From Clostridium senegalense JC122 (lineage in GTDB: Bacteria; Bacillota; Clostridia; Clostridiales; Clostridiaceae), in contig NZ_HE611051.1 of the NCBI RefSeq assembly GCF_000285575.1, forward strand, positions 582,575 through 646,574: DNA of 64,000 bases. The letters run 5' to 3'. The stretch's first letter is position 1; each line of letters starts with the position of its first letter. Of the stretch, positions 44,667 through 53,641 are shown piece by piece. Both the position numbers and the translations under genes were made by a program. The notes beneath the pieces are model-generated. The model did not search any database and was not told the origin of the DNA. It was given only the letters and a program-made list of their open reading frames with translations.

Positions 44667-45855
44667 AAACCTTATCTCCTATATTTATTTCTCTTACATC
44701 TTCATTCATAATTATTATTCCATTAGCTTTACTCATAGTCATAAGATGATTTGAACATTGATTTCCTAAATCATTAGCATAATATATTCCATCTTTTTCA
44801 GTTATGTTTACATATATATATTTTCTTCTATTGTTTTTTGCTTTAAATTTACTTGCTGCTAATACAGAAATCATATCATCTTCAATTTTATTAAATCCAC
44901 TTATATTTTTAATAGCTGGTTTTACAAACTCTTCAAAAGTTGTTATAAGAGATAATGGGTTTCCTGGTAAGCCAAAAAAGAATTTATTTTTAATTGTCGC
45001 AAAAGTTACTGGTTTTCCTGGCTTTATTGCTACTGATGTAAAATTAATTTTTGCGCCTATTTCTTCTAAGACATCTTCAACAAAATCAAAATCTCCAGCT
45101 GAAACACCACCAGATGTAATTACTATATCTGCATTTTCTAAGCCTTCCGTGATTTTTCCTTTTAAAATCTCTTTTTTATCAGATGCTATACCTAAAGATA
45201 TAAACTCTAAATTTAAATTTTTACATAAAGCCATAAGTGAATATTCATTAGAATTTCTTATCTTCCCTTTTTCAAGAGCTTCATCTATGTTTAGTAATTC
45301 ATCACCAGTTGATATTATTGCTATTTTAGGAATTTTATAAGTTAAAACTTTACTATAGCCTAGAGATGCTAAAAAACCTATTTCAGTAGGTCTTATAACT
45401 TTCCCTTTTGGTATTGCTAAATCCCCAACATTTATTTCTTCACCCATTTTTATAATATTAGTATCTTTTTTAACAACATCAGATATTATTAATTTGTTTT
45501 CTTTACATTCTACTTTTTCAATTTGTATTACTGCATTAGCACCCTTAGGTACTGGTGCTCCTGTCATAATTTTTATAGCTTGACCTTGTTTTAATTCATC
45601 TTCGTAATACTCTCCAGCTCTTATTAATCCTACTATATCAAGCTCTGCATTGATTCCACTTTCACATACTGTAGTATCTTCAAACTTTATAGCATAGCCG
45701 TCCATAGCAGACTTATCAAAAGGTGGTAGAATATCCTTTGAGTAAATATCTTCTGCTAAAACCCTATTAAGTGATGATATAATATCTACTCTTTCTAATC
45801 CTATAATCTTTGTTTCTTCTTTAATTATTTTCAATGCTTCTTCTATAGTAATCAT
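44644..45855 (-). CDS. moeA: molybdopterin molybdenumtransferase
   Basis: A 403-residue MoeA that inserts the metal into adenylylated molybdopterin. Motifs: LPPFDKSAMDGYAI at about residues 42-55, IMTGAPVPKGANAVI, TSGGVSAGDFDFV and FGLPGNPLS. It heads the moeA-mobB-fdhD run, 437 bases after fdhF. Confidence 0.95.
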   Translation of the reverse strand: MITIEEALKIIKEETKIIGLERVDIISSLNRVLAEDIYSKDILPPFDKSAMDGYAIKFEDTTVCESGINAELDIVGLIRAGEYYEDELKQGQAIKIMTGAPVPKGANAVIQIEKVECKENKLIISDVVKKDTNIIKMGEEINVGDLAIPKGKVIRPTEIGFLASLGYSKVLTYKIPKIAIISTGDELLNIDEALEKGKIRNSNEYSLMALCKNLNLEFISLGIASDKKEILKGKITEGLENADIVITSGGVSAGDFDFVEDVLEEIGAKINFTSVAIKPGKPVTFATIKNKFFFGLPGNPLSLITTFEEFVKPAIKNISGFNKIEDDMISVLAASKFKAKNNRRKYIYVNITEKDGIYYANDLGNQCSNHLMTMSKANGIIIMNEDVREINIGDKVYGKFIFK

Positions 45856-45923
45856 ATTTTTATCCTTTCAAAATGAAATATTATAACATTTTAATCTTAA
45901 GTCTTTTCCTAAGCTGATTTTTA

Positions 45924-45951
45924 TTAGTTTTATATTTTCATATAAAACTAA
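45924..45951. terminator. hairpin between fdhF and moeA
   Basis: TTAGTTTTATA (45924-45934) and TATAAAACTAA (45941-45951) pair perfectly around a 6-base loop, about 70 bases before moeA. It may attenuate transcription from fdhF into moeA. A second small dyad (ATAGGAG/CTCCTAT) lies near 45990-46010. Confidence 0.4.
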
Positions 45952-46037
45952 ATTACAAAGTTAATTAATTAACAATTTTACCTATATATTCATAGGAGAA
46001 AAGCTCCTATTTAAACAAATATTTTTATCACTTGATG

Positions 46038-46260
46038 AAAATAAGTACAAATTAAGTTAGTTAATAGTTAAAAGGTAAGAGTTGAAGAAATTTATAATTA
46101 TGAATAAAACTTTACTCCCTGTTTTTTTGAATCAAACATTACTATGAACAAGATAAGAAGTAATAACCACAACCCTTAACTCTTAACTAAAATATTAACT
46201 TGAATTTTCTCACTTGATAAATAAATAACTTTCAAACTTAGTTTAGAACCTTATATTTAC
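46038..46260. repeat. MITE-like element, copy A
   Basis: The ends (AAAATAAGTACAAAT and GAACCTTATATT) recur at 56757-56838 as the ends of a much shorter copy. Imperfect inverted repeats related to GTTAAGAGTTAAG lie inside (near 46065-46085 and 46170-46200). No open frame is present. It fills most of the fdhF-moeA gap. Confidence 0.45.
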
Positions 46261-46292
46261 AACTTATATAAGCTTTTAACTAATAATGTAGT

Positions 46293-48434
46293 TTATGAAC
46301 TTTTAGAAACACCCATTTGTTTTTTTATGTTATCATATGTTTCTTTTACGTGGTTTTCAGCCCACTGTTGATCTTCTATTTTTTCTACTTTAATTGCACA
46401 ATATTTAAATTCCGGTGTTTTTGTTATTGGATCAACAAAGTCACTTGTTAATTCATTACAAGAACCTACCCACCATTGGTAAGTCATATATGTAGCACCC
46501 TTTTTTACTCTTTCTGTAACTAAAGCTCTAGTTAGTATGCTACCTCTTCTTGATGTTACTCTAACTAACTCTTCTGACTCTATATTAAGCTCTTTAGCAT
46601 CTTCTGCACTTATTTGAATATATCCTGGTTCATCTGCTAACTCTTTTAAAGCTCTACAGTTACCTGTCATAGTTCTTACAGAGTAATGTCCAACTTCTCT
46701 TACTGTTGATAAGCTTAGTGGATATTCTTCATCTGGCATTTCACCTGGAGCTCTCCATTCAGCTGCGAATAAATTTCCTTTTTCATTTTCAGTTGAAAAT
46801 TTATTTCCTTCATATAGATAAGGTGTTCCTGGATGGTCTTCAGTTGGGCATGGCCATTGAATTCCACCTAATTCTTCAAGACGTTTATAACTTGCTCCTG
46901 CAAAGCTTGGACAAAGACTTCTCATTTCATCCCAAATCTCTTCTGTGTTTTTATAGCTCATTGGGTATCCCATAGCTGTAGCTATTTCACAGATAATTTG
47001 CCAATCTGGTTTTGCTTCACCTTTAGGTTCAACAGCTTTTCTAAATCTTTGGAATCCTCTATCAGCGCTAGAGTAAACCCCTTCATGTTCTCCCCAAGCA
47101 GTTGCTGGAAGAACAACATCTGCATGAAGCGCTGTTTTATTCATAAATATGTCTTGTACTATTACTAAATCTATGTTGTCTAAAGTTTCCCTTACCTCTG
47201 CTGCATTTGGGTCACTTTGAACTGGATCTTCTCCAAATATGTAATAAGCTTTTATTTTATCTTCATGAAGAACTAAGTGAGGTATTTCTGTTAACTTATG
47301 TCCTGGCTTATTTGAAAGCTTTACATTCCAAGCCTTTTCAAATTTTTCTCTTGCAGCATCATCTGTAACCTTTTGGTATCCTGGGAATACGTCTGGAAGA
47401 GTTCCCATATCACATGTACCTTGTACATTGTTTTGTCCACGAACTGGACCTATTCCAACACCAGGTCTTCCATAATTTCCTGTTAAAAGTGCAAGAGATG
47501 CTAATCCTTTAACTACATCTACAGCTTGTGAGAATTGACAAACACCCATTCCATAAAGAATCATAGCATTTTTAGCTTTTGCATATTCTCTCATAGCTTT
47601 TCTTATATCATCAGCTTTTACTCCTGTTATTTTTTCAGCATATTCTGGAGTATACTTTTCTACTTGTTTTTTATATTCTTCAAATCCATTAGTATATTTT
47701 TCTACATAATCTCTATCATAAAGATTTTCATTTATTAAGACATTACCAAATGCATTAACAAGTGCCATATTTGTGCCACCTTTTAACGCTAACCATAAAT
47801 CTGATATTCTTCCTGTTTCTGTAAGTCTAGGGTCCACTGATATTATTTTTGCCCCTTTTTCCTTTGCCTTAACAATTCTTCTCGCAACAATTGGATGTGA
47901 ATCTGCTGCATTATAACCAAATACAAATAATAAATCCGTATCTTCTATTTCTGGTATTCCGTTAGACATTGCACCATTTCCTAATGAGTAAGCCAGACCG
48001 GCTACTGAAGGAGCATGTCACACTCTAGCACAGTGATCTACATTGTTTGTTCCAACTACTGCTCTCATAAATTTTTGCATTACATAGTTTGCTTCATTTC
48101 CTGGTCCTCTAGCTGAACCTGTTCCCATAATAGCATCTGGACCATATTTAGCTTTTATAGCTAATAATCTTTCTGCTACAAATCTTACAGCTTCATCCCA
48201 TGAAACTTCTTCTAATTCACCGTTTTTTCTTATCATAGGTTTTTTTAGTCTTGGAGTTAAAAGTTGAGGATCATTTAAAAAATCCCATCCATAATATCCT
48301 TTAAGACATAAATTTTCTTCATTTGTTCTACCGTTGGCTGCTTCTGCTCTTACTATTTGTCCATCTTTAACTACCAAATTTAGCTGGCAGCCTCCGCCAC
48401 AATATGGACATACAGTTAGTATTTTCTTTTCCAT
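46293..48434 (-). CDS. fdhF: selenocysteine formate dehydrogenase, FdhF type
   Basis: A 713-residue formate dehydrogenase that interconverts formate and CO2 at a Mo or W bis-MGD site. One in-frame TGA at 48018-48020 is codon 139, in NVDHCARV-U-HAPSVAG, exactly the selenocysteine position of E. coli FdhF, with the following His conserved. The N-terminal cluster motif is Cys9-12-16 and Cys43, then LKGYYGWDF. There is no extra ferredoxin domain or NAD module, so partners must carry electrons; the HycB-type and hydA genes downstream provide them. A standard caller splits it in two. A hairpin with a GGUCU loop follows the UGA. Confidence 0.95.
47987..48020 (-). promoter_or_regulatory. bacterial SECIS element for fdhF
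   Basis: Starting 12 bases after the UGA, AGUAGCC and GGCUUACU pair (one bulged U) around the apical loop GGUCU. That loop is identical to the SelB-binding loop of E. coli fdhF, at similar distance. It directs selenocysteine insertion instead of termination. Confidence 0.85.
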
Positions 48435-48504
48435 AAAATTCTCCTTTTGTTGTGTTTTTTATATTCTTACTATAAAAAAGTAAAAAATATCTCATTATAA
48501 TATC

Positions 48505-48533
48505 ATTCTAGAGTATCATATTTGCACAGTCAA
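48505..48533 (-). promoter_or_regulatory. sigma-A type promoter of fdhF
   Basis: TTGACT (48533-48528) and TAGAAT (48510-48505) are separated by exactly 17 bases, about 70 bases before the fdhF ATG. fdhF can therefore be transcribed apart from modABC. Confidence 0.7.
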
Positions 48534-48669
48534 ACTATAATATTAATGATAATTTGCCATTTTTAACTCACATTTTATATAAAACTCATAATTCAACATA
48601 ATAATAGTTTTTTCGATAAATATATACACATTTTTACTATTCATAAATGATGTTTTATACTGAAAATTT

Positions 48670-49308
48670 TCACATTAATGCTCCATCTTTTATGTTGATT
48701 ATTCTATCACCTAAAAGCTTAGCTTCATATGTATCATGGGTAACTAGTATTATGCTCACATCACATACTTTTTTAAATTCCAAAAACTCTTTATACACTA
48801 GCTCCTTAGTTTTACTATCTAATGCTGAAAATGGTTCATCCATAATCATAATATTAGGTTTTATTGCTAAAGCTCTTGCCAAAGCTACCCTTTGTTTTTC
48901 TCCTCCAGATATTTCTTTTGGATACCTATTTTTCAAATGATCTATTTTTAAAATTTCCATTACATATTCACCATGACTTTCATCAACTTGGCAGTTTTTA
49001 TTGTTTTTCACGCCAAACATAATGTTGTCTTTTACCGTCATATGAGGAAATAGACCATAATTTTGAAATACATATCCAACGCCTCTATCCTTTATTGGCA
49101 AATTTATATTTTTTTCACTAGAATATACTATTTTATCGTTCAAAATTATTTCACCTTTATCCGGATTTGTTATTCCACTTATACAATCAAATATACTAGT
49201 CTTTCCTGAACCAGATGGACCTTGTATAACTAATATTTCTTTATCTAATTTTATTTTTATATTTAAATCAAAGTAGTTTAACTTCTTAAATATTTCAATA
49301 TAATTCAT
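48670..49308 (-). CDS. modC: molybdate ABC transporter ATPase, short form
   Basis: A 212-residue ATPase with Walker A GPSGSGKTSIFD, signature ISGGEKQRVALARALA and Walker B IMIMDEPFSALD. It lacks the C-terminal TOBE/Mop domain of the longer ModC proteins, which removes a molybdate-sensing part; that is seen in other short ModC proteins. It is the last gene of modABC and reads toward fdhF. Confidence 0.88.
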   Translation of the reverse strand: MNYIEIFKKLNYFDLNIKIKLDKEILVIQGPSGSGKTSIFDCISGITNPDKGEIILNDKIVYSSEKNINLPIKDRGVGYVFQNYGLFPHMTVKDNIMFGVKNNKNCQVDESHGEYVMEILKIDHLKNRYPKEISGGEKQRVALARALAIKPNIMIMDEPFSALDSKTKELVYKEFLEFKKVCDVSIILVTHDTYEAKLLGDRIINIKDGALM

Positions 49309-49337
49309 TTTAATGCTCCTAAATTAAATTTTTCATA

Positions 49338-49997
49338 TTAATATTTTTTAGATTTGCTCCATCTATTCAATCCGTAAACAATTATAAAGCTAAATACAAT
49401 TACTATAGTCATTAAAATATTTGCAGTCTTATTATCTCCACCCTCTGCTGCAAAATATATAGCTAGAGGTATTGTTTGAGTTTTTCCTGGTATATTTCCA
49501 GCTACCATAAGAGTAGCCCCAAACTCACCTATGGACCTTGCAAATGCTAACACTATACCACTTATTATTCCTTGAAATGCTAAAGGAAAGGATATTTTCC
49601 AAAATATAGTCCTCTCGTCTGCTCCAAGAGTTCTTGCTACATTTTCATAAAGTATATCTATATTTAAAAATGCACTTTTGACACTTTGATACATTAATGG
49701 CAATGCTACAATAGTTGAAGCAATACACGCTGCTGTTATATTAAATATAAGTTTTTTATTAAAAAGTTCTAAAAATATTTTTCCAATTATTCCATTACTA
49801 CCAATAATCATTAATAAACCATAACCAATAACAGAAGGTGGCAATACCATAGGTAGCATTATAATTGTTTCTAAAATATCTTTTCCTTTAAAATTGTATT
49901 TTGTAAATATTCTAGCTAAAAATATACCTAACATTAATGTAATCAAAGTAGATATGCTTGATACTTTAAGCGATATTATTATTGGCTCCAATATCAT
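49338..49997 (-). CDS. modB: molybdate ABC transporter permease
   Basis: A 219-residue permease with about five membrane spans and the binding-protein-dependent transport loop ARTLGADERTIFWKISFPLA at about residues 140-159. It pairs with ModC 29 bases downstream and ModA 8 bases upstream. Tungstate is also possible, since ModB and TupB/WtpB permeases are alike. Confidence 0.9.
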   Translation of the reverse strand: MILEPIIISLKVSSISTLITLMLGIFLARIFTKYNFKGKDILETIIMLPMVLPPSVIGYGLLMIIGSNGIIGKIFLELFNKKLIFNITAACIASTIVALPLMYQSVKSAFLNIDILYENVARTLGADERTIFWKISFPLAFQGIISGIVLAFARSIGEFGATLMVAGNIPGKTQTIPLAIYFAAEGGDNKTANILMTIVIVFSFIIVYGLNRWSKSKKY

Positions 49998-50005
49998 GTC
50001 TACAC

Positions 50006-50788
50006 CTACTTATTAATATTAAATCCATGCTTTTCAAATATATTCATACTTTCTTTTTCCTTTAAGTATTCCATAAATTTTTCAGCACTTTCTTTTTTTT
50101 CACTATTTGAAATAAGGGCACATGGATAAACAATAGGACTATGTGTGCTTTCATCAAAAGTTTCAGCTATGTAAGAGTTTTTTAATTCCATCGCATCTGA
50201 TTTATATACTATACCTGATGTTACTTCGTTATTATCAACATAATATGCTACTTGTTTTACATCCTTAGAATATATCAGTTTATTTTCAATTTGATTCCAT
50301 AGATTTAATTTTGTAAGTGCTTCTTTTGCATATTGACCTGCTGGCACAGATTCAACAGTTCCTATTGACATATCTTTATTTTTTGAAATAACATCATTAA
50401 CATTTTTTATTTCTTCTTTATTTGCATTAGAAACAATTAAAACTAATTCATTTTTTAATAAATCCAATCTACTATCATTAACTATTAAATTTTTATTTTC
50501 TAATTGATCCATTTGTTTTTTTCCTGCTGAAATAAATAAATCTACTGGAGCACCTTCTTCTATTTGTTTTTGAAGGGTTCCTGATCCGCCAAAGTTAAAA
50601 GTAACTTTTATTCCACTTTCCTTCTCAAAAATTGGCTCTATTTCTTCTAAACTTTCTTTTAAACTTGCGGCAGCAGATACAGTTATTTCTTCCTCAGTAT
50701 TTTTTGCATCTTGCTTACCGCATCCTACTAATGTACCTACCACTGTAGATATTAGAATCACACTCATAATTTTTTTTAATTTTGTCAC
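50006..50788 (-). CDS. modA: molybdate-binding lipoprotein
   Basis: A 260-residue solute-binding protein. The N-terminus is a lipoprotein signal with lipobox LVGC (cysteine near residue 23); the mature part has the ModA motifs VSAAASLKESL, FNFGGSGTLQKQIEEGAPVDLFIS and SVPAGQYAKEAL. I chose the GTG at 50788, because GAGGA lies 7 bases upstream; a frame from 50848 adds 20 residues without a site. First gene of modABC; the motif shared with moaB lies upstream. Confidence 0.92.
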   Translation of the reverse strand: MTKLKKIMSVILISTVVGTLVGCGKQDAKNTEEEITVSAAASLKESLEEIEPIFEKESGIKVTFNFGGSGTLQKQIEEGAPVDLFISAGKKQMDQLENKNLIVNDSRLDLLKNELVLIVSNANKEEIKNVNDVISKNKDMSIGTVESVPAGQYAKEALTKLNLWNQIENKLIYSKDVKQVAYYVDNNEVTSGIVYKSDAMELKNSYIAETFDESTHSPIVYPCALISNSEKKESAEKFMEYLKEKESMNIFEKHGFNINK

Positions 50789-50851
50789 TTTAAATTCCTC
50801 ATTCCCTAAAATATTTTTATATAAGATACTATAGAGTTCTAAACTCAATCC

Positions 50852-50874
50852 TAAATGGAGCTTGTTTCCCTATA
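50852..50874 (-). promoter_or_regulatory. shared motif upstream of modA (possible Mo-responsive site)
   Basis: On the minus strand ATATAG-GGAAACAAGCTC-CATTTA (50874-50852) lies about 65 bases before the modA GTG. It shares GGAAACAAGCTC and flanking ATAT and ATTTA with the moaB leader (40543-40565). It does not match a ModE operator or Moco riboswitch as I remember them. Confidence 0.4.
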
Positions 50875-50891
50875 TCTTTGGACACGTAAAA

Positions 50892-50996
50892 AAATAATAG
50901 ACTAAAATAAAAAGTAATCTTGTATCGCAAATAGGTTCTGCCATTAGTAATTTTTAGCAGAACCTATGGACCAAAAAAGAAACTCGTCTATTATTT
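50892..50996 (-). terminator. nested dyad between citC and modA
   Basis: An outer 11-bp arm pair (AAATAATAGAC at 50892-50902, GTCTATTATTT at 50986-50996) encloses an inner 11-bp hairpin (ATAGGTTCTGC at 50931-50941, GCAGAACCTAT at 50957-50967). On the minus strand a run of seven T follows the outer arm. It terminates citC and could attenuate modA. Confidence 0.55.
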
Positions 50997-51033
50997 AAAG
51001 CTACTATAATATTAAACAAACATGAATTTTTCT

Positions 51034-52077
51034 TTAGTGTGGCGTATTATTATTTTTTATTTTTTCTATAATTTCAATAGCATCATCACTATTTAAAAAT
51101 TCAAAAGTTGTTTTTGGTACTATTTTTTCTATTTCATCCATTTTTCCTTCTCTTATAAGTTCTCTAACTCTAGATGCACTTATAGGAATTTCATCTTCTG
51201 CTTTTCTTTTTACTTCTATAACATCTGTTAAAAAAGTTGGTAATATTTCTTTTAATGTATCATTGTATGATTTAGTTACCACACAATATGGTTCCTCACC
51301 TACATATCGTTTATTTATATTAAATTCTTTGCAGAAATATTTTCCAAATATCTTTGCATCTAAATTAGTATATGCTTTTAAAACCTCATCTTTTTTCCTT
51401 ATAAAGTATGATGGGAACGTAGCAGATGATATTATATATTCTCCACCAGGAATTACCTTTACATTTTTTAAATGAGCGCATCCTTTTTTCACTAAATCAT
51501 ATCTAACTTTAAATGGGAATAGAGATTTATCTTCCTCTACAACAAATACAATAACTTCCTCATTTTCACTTGCAGCTTTCTCAACTAAATATAAGTGACC
51601 TAAAGTAAATGGATTACAGTTCATAACTAGTGCTGCTTTTTTTATATTATTTTTTAAATCGTATTTATCACCAATTTTATTTAAACAAGAATTTATATTA
51701 TAAACCCCATTTTCTAATAGCGCTACTTTTTCAACCTCTTCTATTAATTTATATCCAAGACCTGAAAAAATTGCTACATTATTTGGTTTAGTAAATATGA
51801 AACTATGATACTTACCTTCCTCAAACAATTTATCATTTACTGCATTTAATAAAGTTGCCGATACCCCTTCACCTCTTAAATCATCATCTACAGCAAAACA
51901 TTTAAATATACTTCCACCCTTAGAACAAGTAGCTTTTATCTCGCCATCTACTCTAATAACAACAGTGTAATCTACATCTTTATCTAGTTCTAAATCAAAC
52001 TTATTTAAAAATGTTTCAACTTCTTCTCTATATATTTCTTTTTTTATGTTAACTTTTTCTAAGTTTAAATTATACAC
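51034..52077 (-). CDS. citC: [citrate (pro-3S)-lyase] ligase
   Basis: A 347-residue CitC that acetylates and so activates citrate lyase. An N-terminal GNAT-like domain (residues 1-120, DDDLRGEGVSATLL) is followed by a nucleotidyltransferase domain with the signature MNCNPFTLGHLYLVEKAA at about residues 152-169 and SASRVRELIREG near 310. Length is typical. No citrate lyase subunits adjoin it; citX-citG lie 14 kb away across the formate island. Confidence 0.93.
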   Translation of the reverse strand: MYNLNLEKVNIKKEIYREEVETFLNKFDLELDKDVDYTVVIRVDGEIKATCSKGGSIFKCFAVDDDLRGEGVSATLLNAVNDKLFEEGKYHSFIFTKPNNVAIFSGLGYKLIEEVEKVALLENGVYNINSCLNKIGDKYDLKNNIKKAALVMNCNPFTLGHLYLVEKAASENEEVIVFVVEEDKSLFPFKVRYDLVKKGCAHLKNVKVIPGGEYIISSATFPSYFIRKKDEVLKAYTNLDAKIFGKYFCKEFNINKRYVGEEPYCVVTKSYNDTLKEILPTFLTDVIEVKRKAEDEIPISASRVRELIREGKMDEIEKIVPKTTFEFLNSDDAIEIIEKIKNNNTPH

Positions 52078-52218
52078 TTAACATCACCACCATAATTCTT
52101 TTGTTTTTAAATTGAATACAAAACAATTATACAATATTTGTTGATAATATTATAATTTTTTAATAAATTCTTATAAAAATTAATCAAGAAACTTCTAGTA
52201 ATTTATTATTATGACAAA

Positions 52219-52254
52219 AGCTGTCCTGAAATTTAAGTTTATTTCAAGACAGCT
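52219..52254 (-). terminator. terminator of the permease gene
   Basis: AGCTGTC and GACAGCT with inner TGAAAT/ATTTCA form a long stem; TTTTG follows on the minus strand, 66 bases after the permease stop. Confidence 0.75.
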
Positions 52255-52319
52255 ATATATTTTTAAAATCCTATTTTAAATAATAATTTGCTGATTTTTA
52301 AGCTACTTTTTCTAAGTTA

Positions 52320-53606
52320 TTATTTTTCTTTTTTATTCATATTAACCATTAATAAATATATAGGCACTCCTATAATTAATCCACCTAGCCCCCATAATAT
52401 TTTTTCCATTGATGATTGAACTAACAACCATCCACTTACTACTACTGCTAAAATTGGAATTACTGGTCCTAATGGAATTCTAAATGAACTTTTTAAATCT
52501 GGTCTTTTCTTTCTTAAAACTAGCACTGATAAACAAGTTGGAACATATTGTGCAAATCTTGATACAACACTTATCGCCGCTAATTTAGTAAAGCTTCCTG
52601 ATAATGCAACTGGGATAGTTAATGCAACTGTAACTATTATTGCTATGTACGGTGTTCCCTTTTTATTATATTTGTTTAAGCACTTAGGTAATAATCCATC
52701 TTCTGCTAAAGCTACTGCTGTTCTTGGTGTAATAAATGATGCTGCTATATTAATTCCACCTATTGAAATTAATGTACCTGCTGTTACTAATATTCCACCC
52801 CATGAACCTAAAAATACTGCTGAAGCATCTGCCACTGGAGTTTTAGTTAGTGCTAATTGTTCACCTAATATACCTATAGAAACTGCTTGAATTAATAGAT
52901 ATACTACTGATACGATAATCATTACTGTTATTATTGCTTTTGGTATATTTTTCTCTGGATTTTCCATATCTTCAGCTGCAACTGCTATAGATTCAAATCC
53001 AGTAAATGCATAAAATATTAAAAGTGCTGCTGCTCCAAATGAACCGCCTTGATATACTCCACTTGGAAATACTGGATTAAAGTTAGATCCTTTTATAAAG
53101 AATATTCCTACTGCTATAAAAATAAATAAAGGTACTAATTTTCCTACAGTTATTATATTATTTAAAATTTTTGAAATACTAACACCTAATATATTTATTA
53201 TTCCAAGTCCGCCTAAAATTACTATAATTATTATATTTTTCATCATACCTTCACCAGCTGCTGGCCATACTGCTGATAATGCTGTAACAAATCCAACTGC
53301 CATTGTTGCCCAAGCTATAATTCCTATAGCCCATTTCATGAATCCTACTTCAAATCCTACAAAACTTCCAAAGGCTTCTTTAGCATAAACATAAGGTCCC
53401 CCATTTTTACTAAACATTCCACCAACTTCTGCAAAACATAATGCTATACTAACTACTAATAGCATATCAAATAATATTACGCCTAAACTAGCTGGTCCTA
53501 TAAGTTCCATTGCTTGATTAGGAAGCAAAAATATTCCTGATCCTATAATTGAGTTAATTCCAAGCAATACAATACTCCAAAAGCCTATCTTTTTTTTGTT
53601 GCTCAT
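52320..53606 (-). CDS. APC-family amino acid permease
   Basis: A 428-residue permease with about twelve membrane spans. The first holds the APC signature GINSIIGSGIFLLPN at residues 17-31, where the unwound helix binds substrate; EVGGMF and FYAFTGFESIAVAAEDMENP are also typical. It lies 35 bases after the glutamine-amidotransferase-like gene and should be co-transcribed from the sigma-54 promoter. Likely imports an amino acid or amine, possibly a gamma-glutamyl compound; the exact substrate is not visible. Confidence 0.88.
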   Translation of the reverse strand: MSNKKKIGFWSIVLLGINSIIGSGIFLLPNQAMELIGPASLGVILFDMLLVVSIALCFAEVGGMFSKNGGPYVYAKEAFGSFVGFEVGFMKWAIGIIAWATMAVGFVTALSAVWPAAGEGMMKNIIIIVILGGLGIINILGVSISKILNNIITVGKLVPLFIFIAVGIFFIKGSNFNPVFPSGVYQGGSFGAAALLIFYAFTGFESIAVAAEDMENPEKNIPKAIITVMIIVSVVYLLIQAVSIGILGEQLALTKTPVADASAVFLGSWGGILVTAGTLISIGGINIAASFITPRTAVALAEDGLLPKCLNKYNKKGTPYIAIIVTVALTIPVALSGSFTKLAAISVVSRFAQYVPTCLSVLVLRKKRPDLKSSFRIPLGPVIPILAVVVSGWLLVQSSMEKILWGLGGLIIGVPIYLLMVNMNKKEK

Positions 53607-53641
53607 AGAAAAACTTCACCTCATCCTTTAATTATTTTTCC

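Noticed and set aside
46293..47969. A separate shorter formate dehydrogenase gene starting at an internal ATG (MSNGIPE)
   Set aside because: The upstream frame joins it in phase through a single UGA at the known selenocysteine position, with a SECIS hairpin; it is one gene.
51034..52077. Part of the formate complex
   Set aside because: The MNCNPFTLGHLYLVEKAA signature and domain order identify citrate lyase ligase; it is followed by its own terminator before modA.
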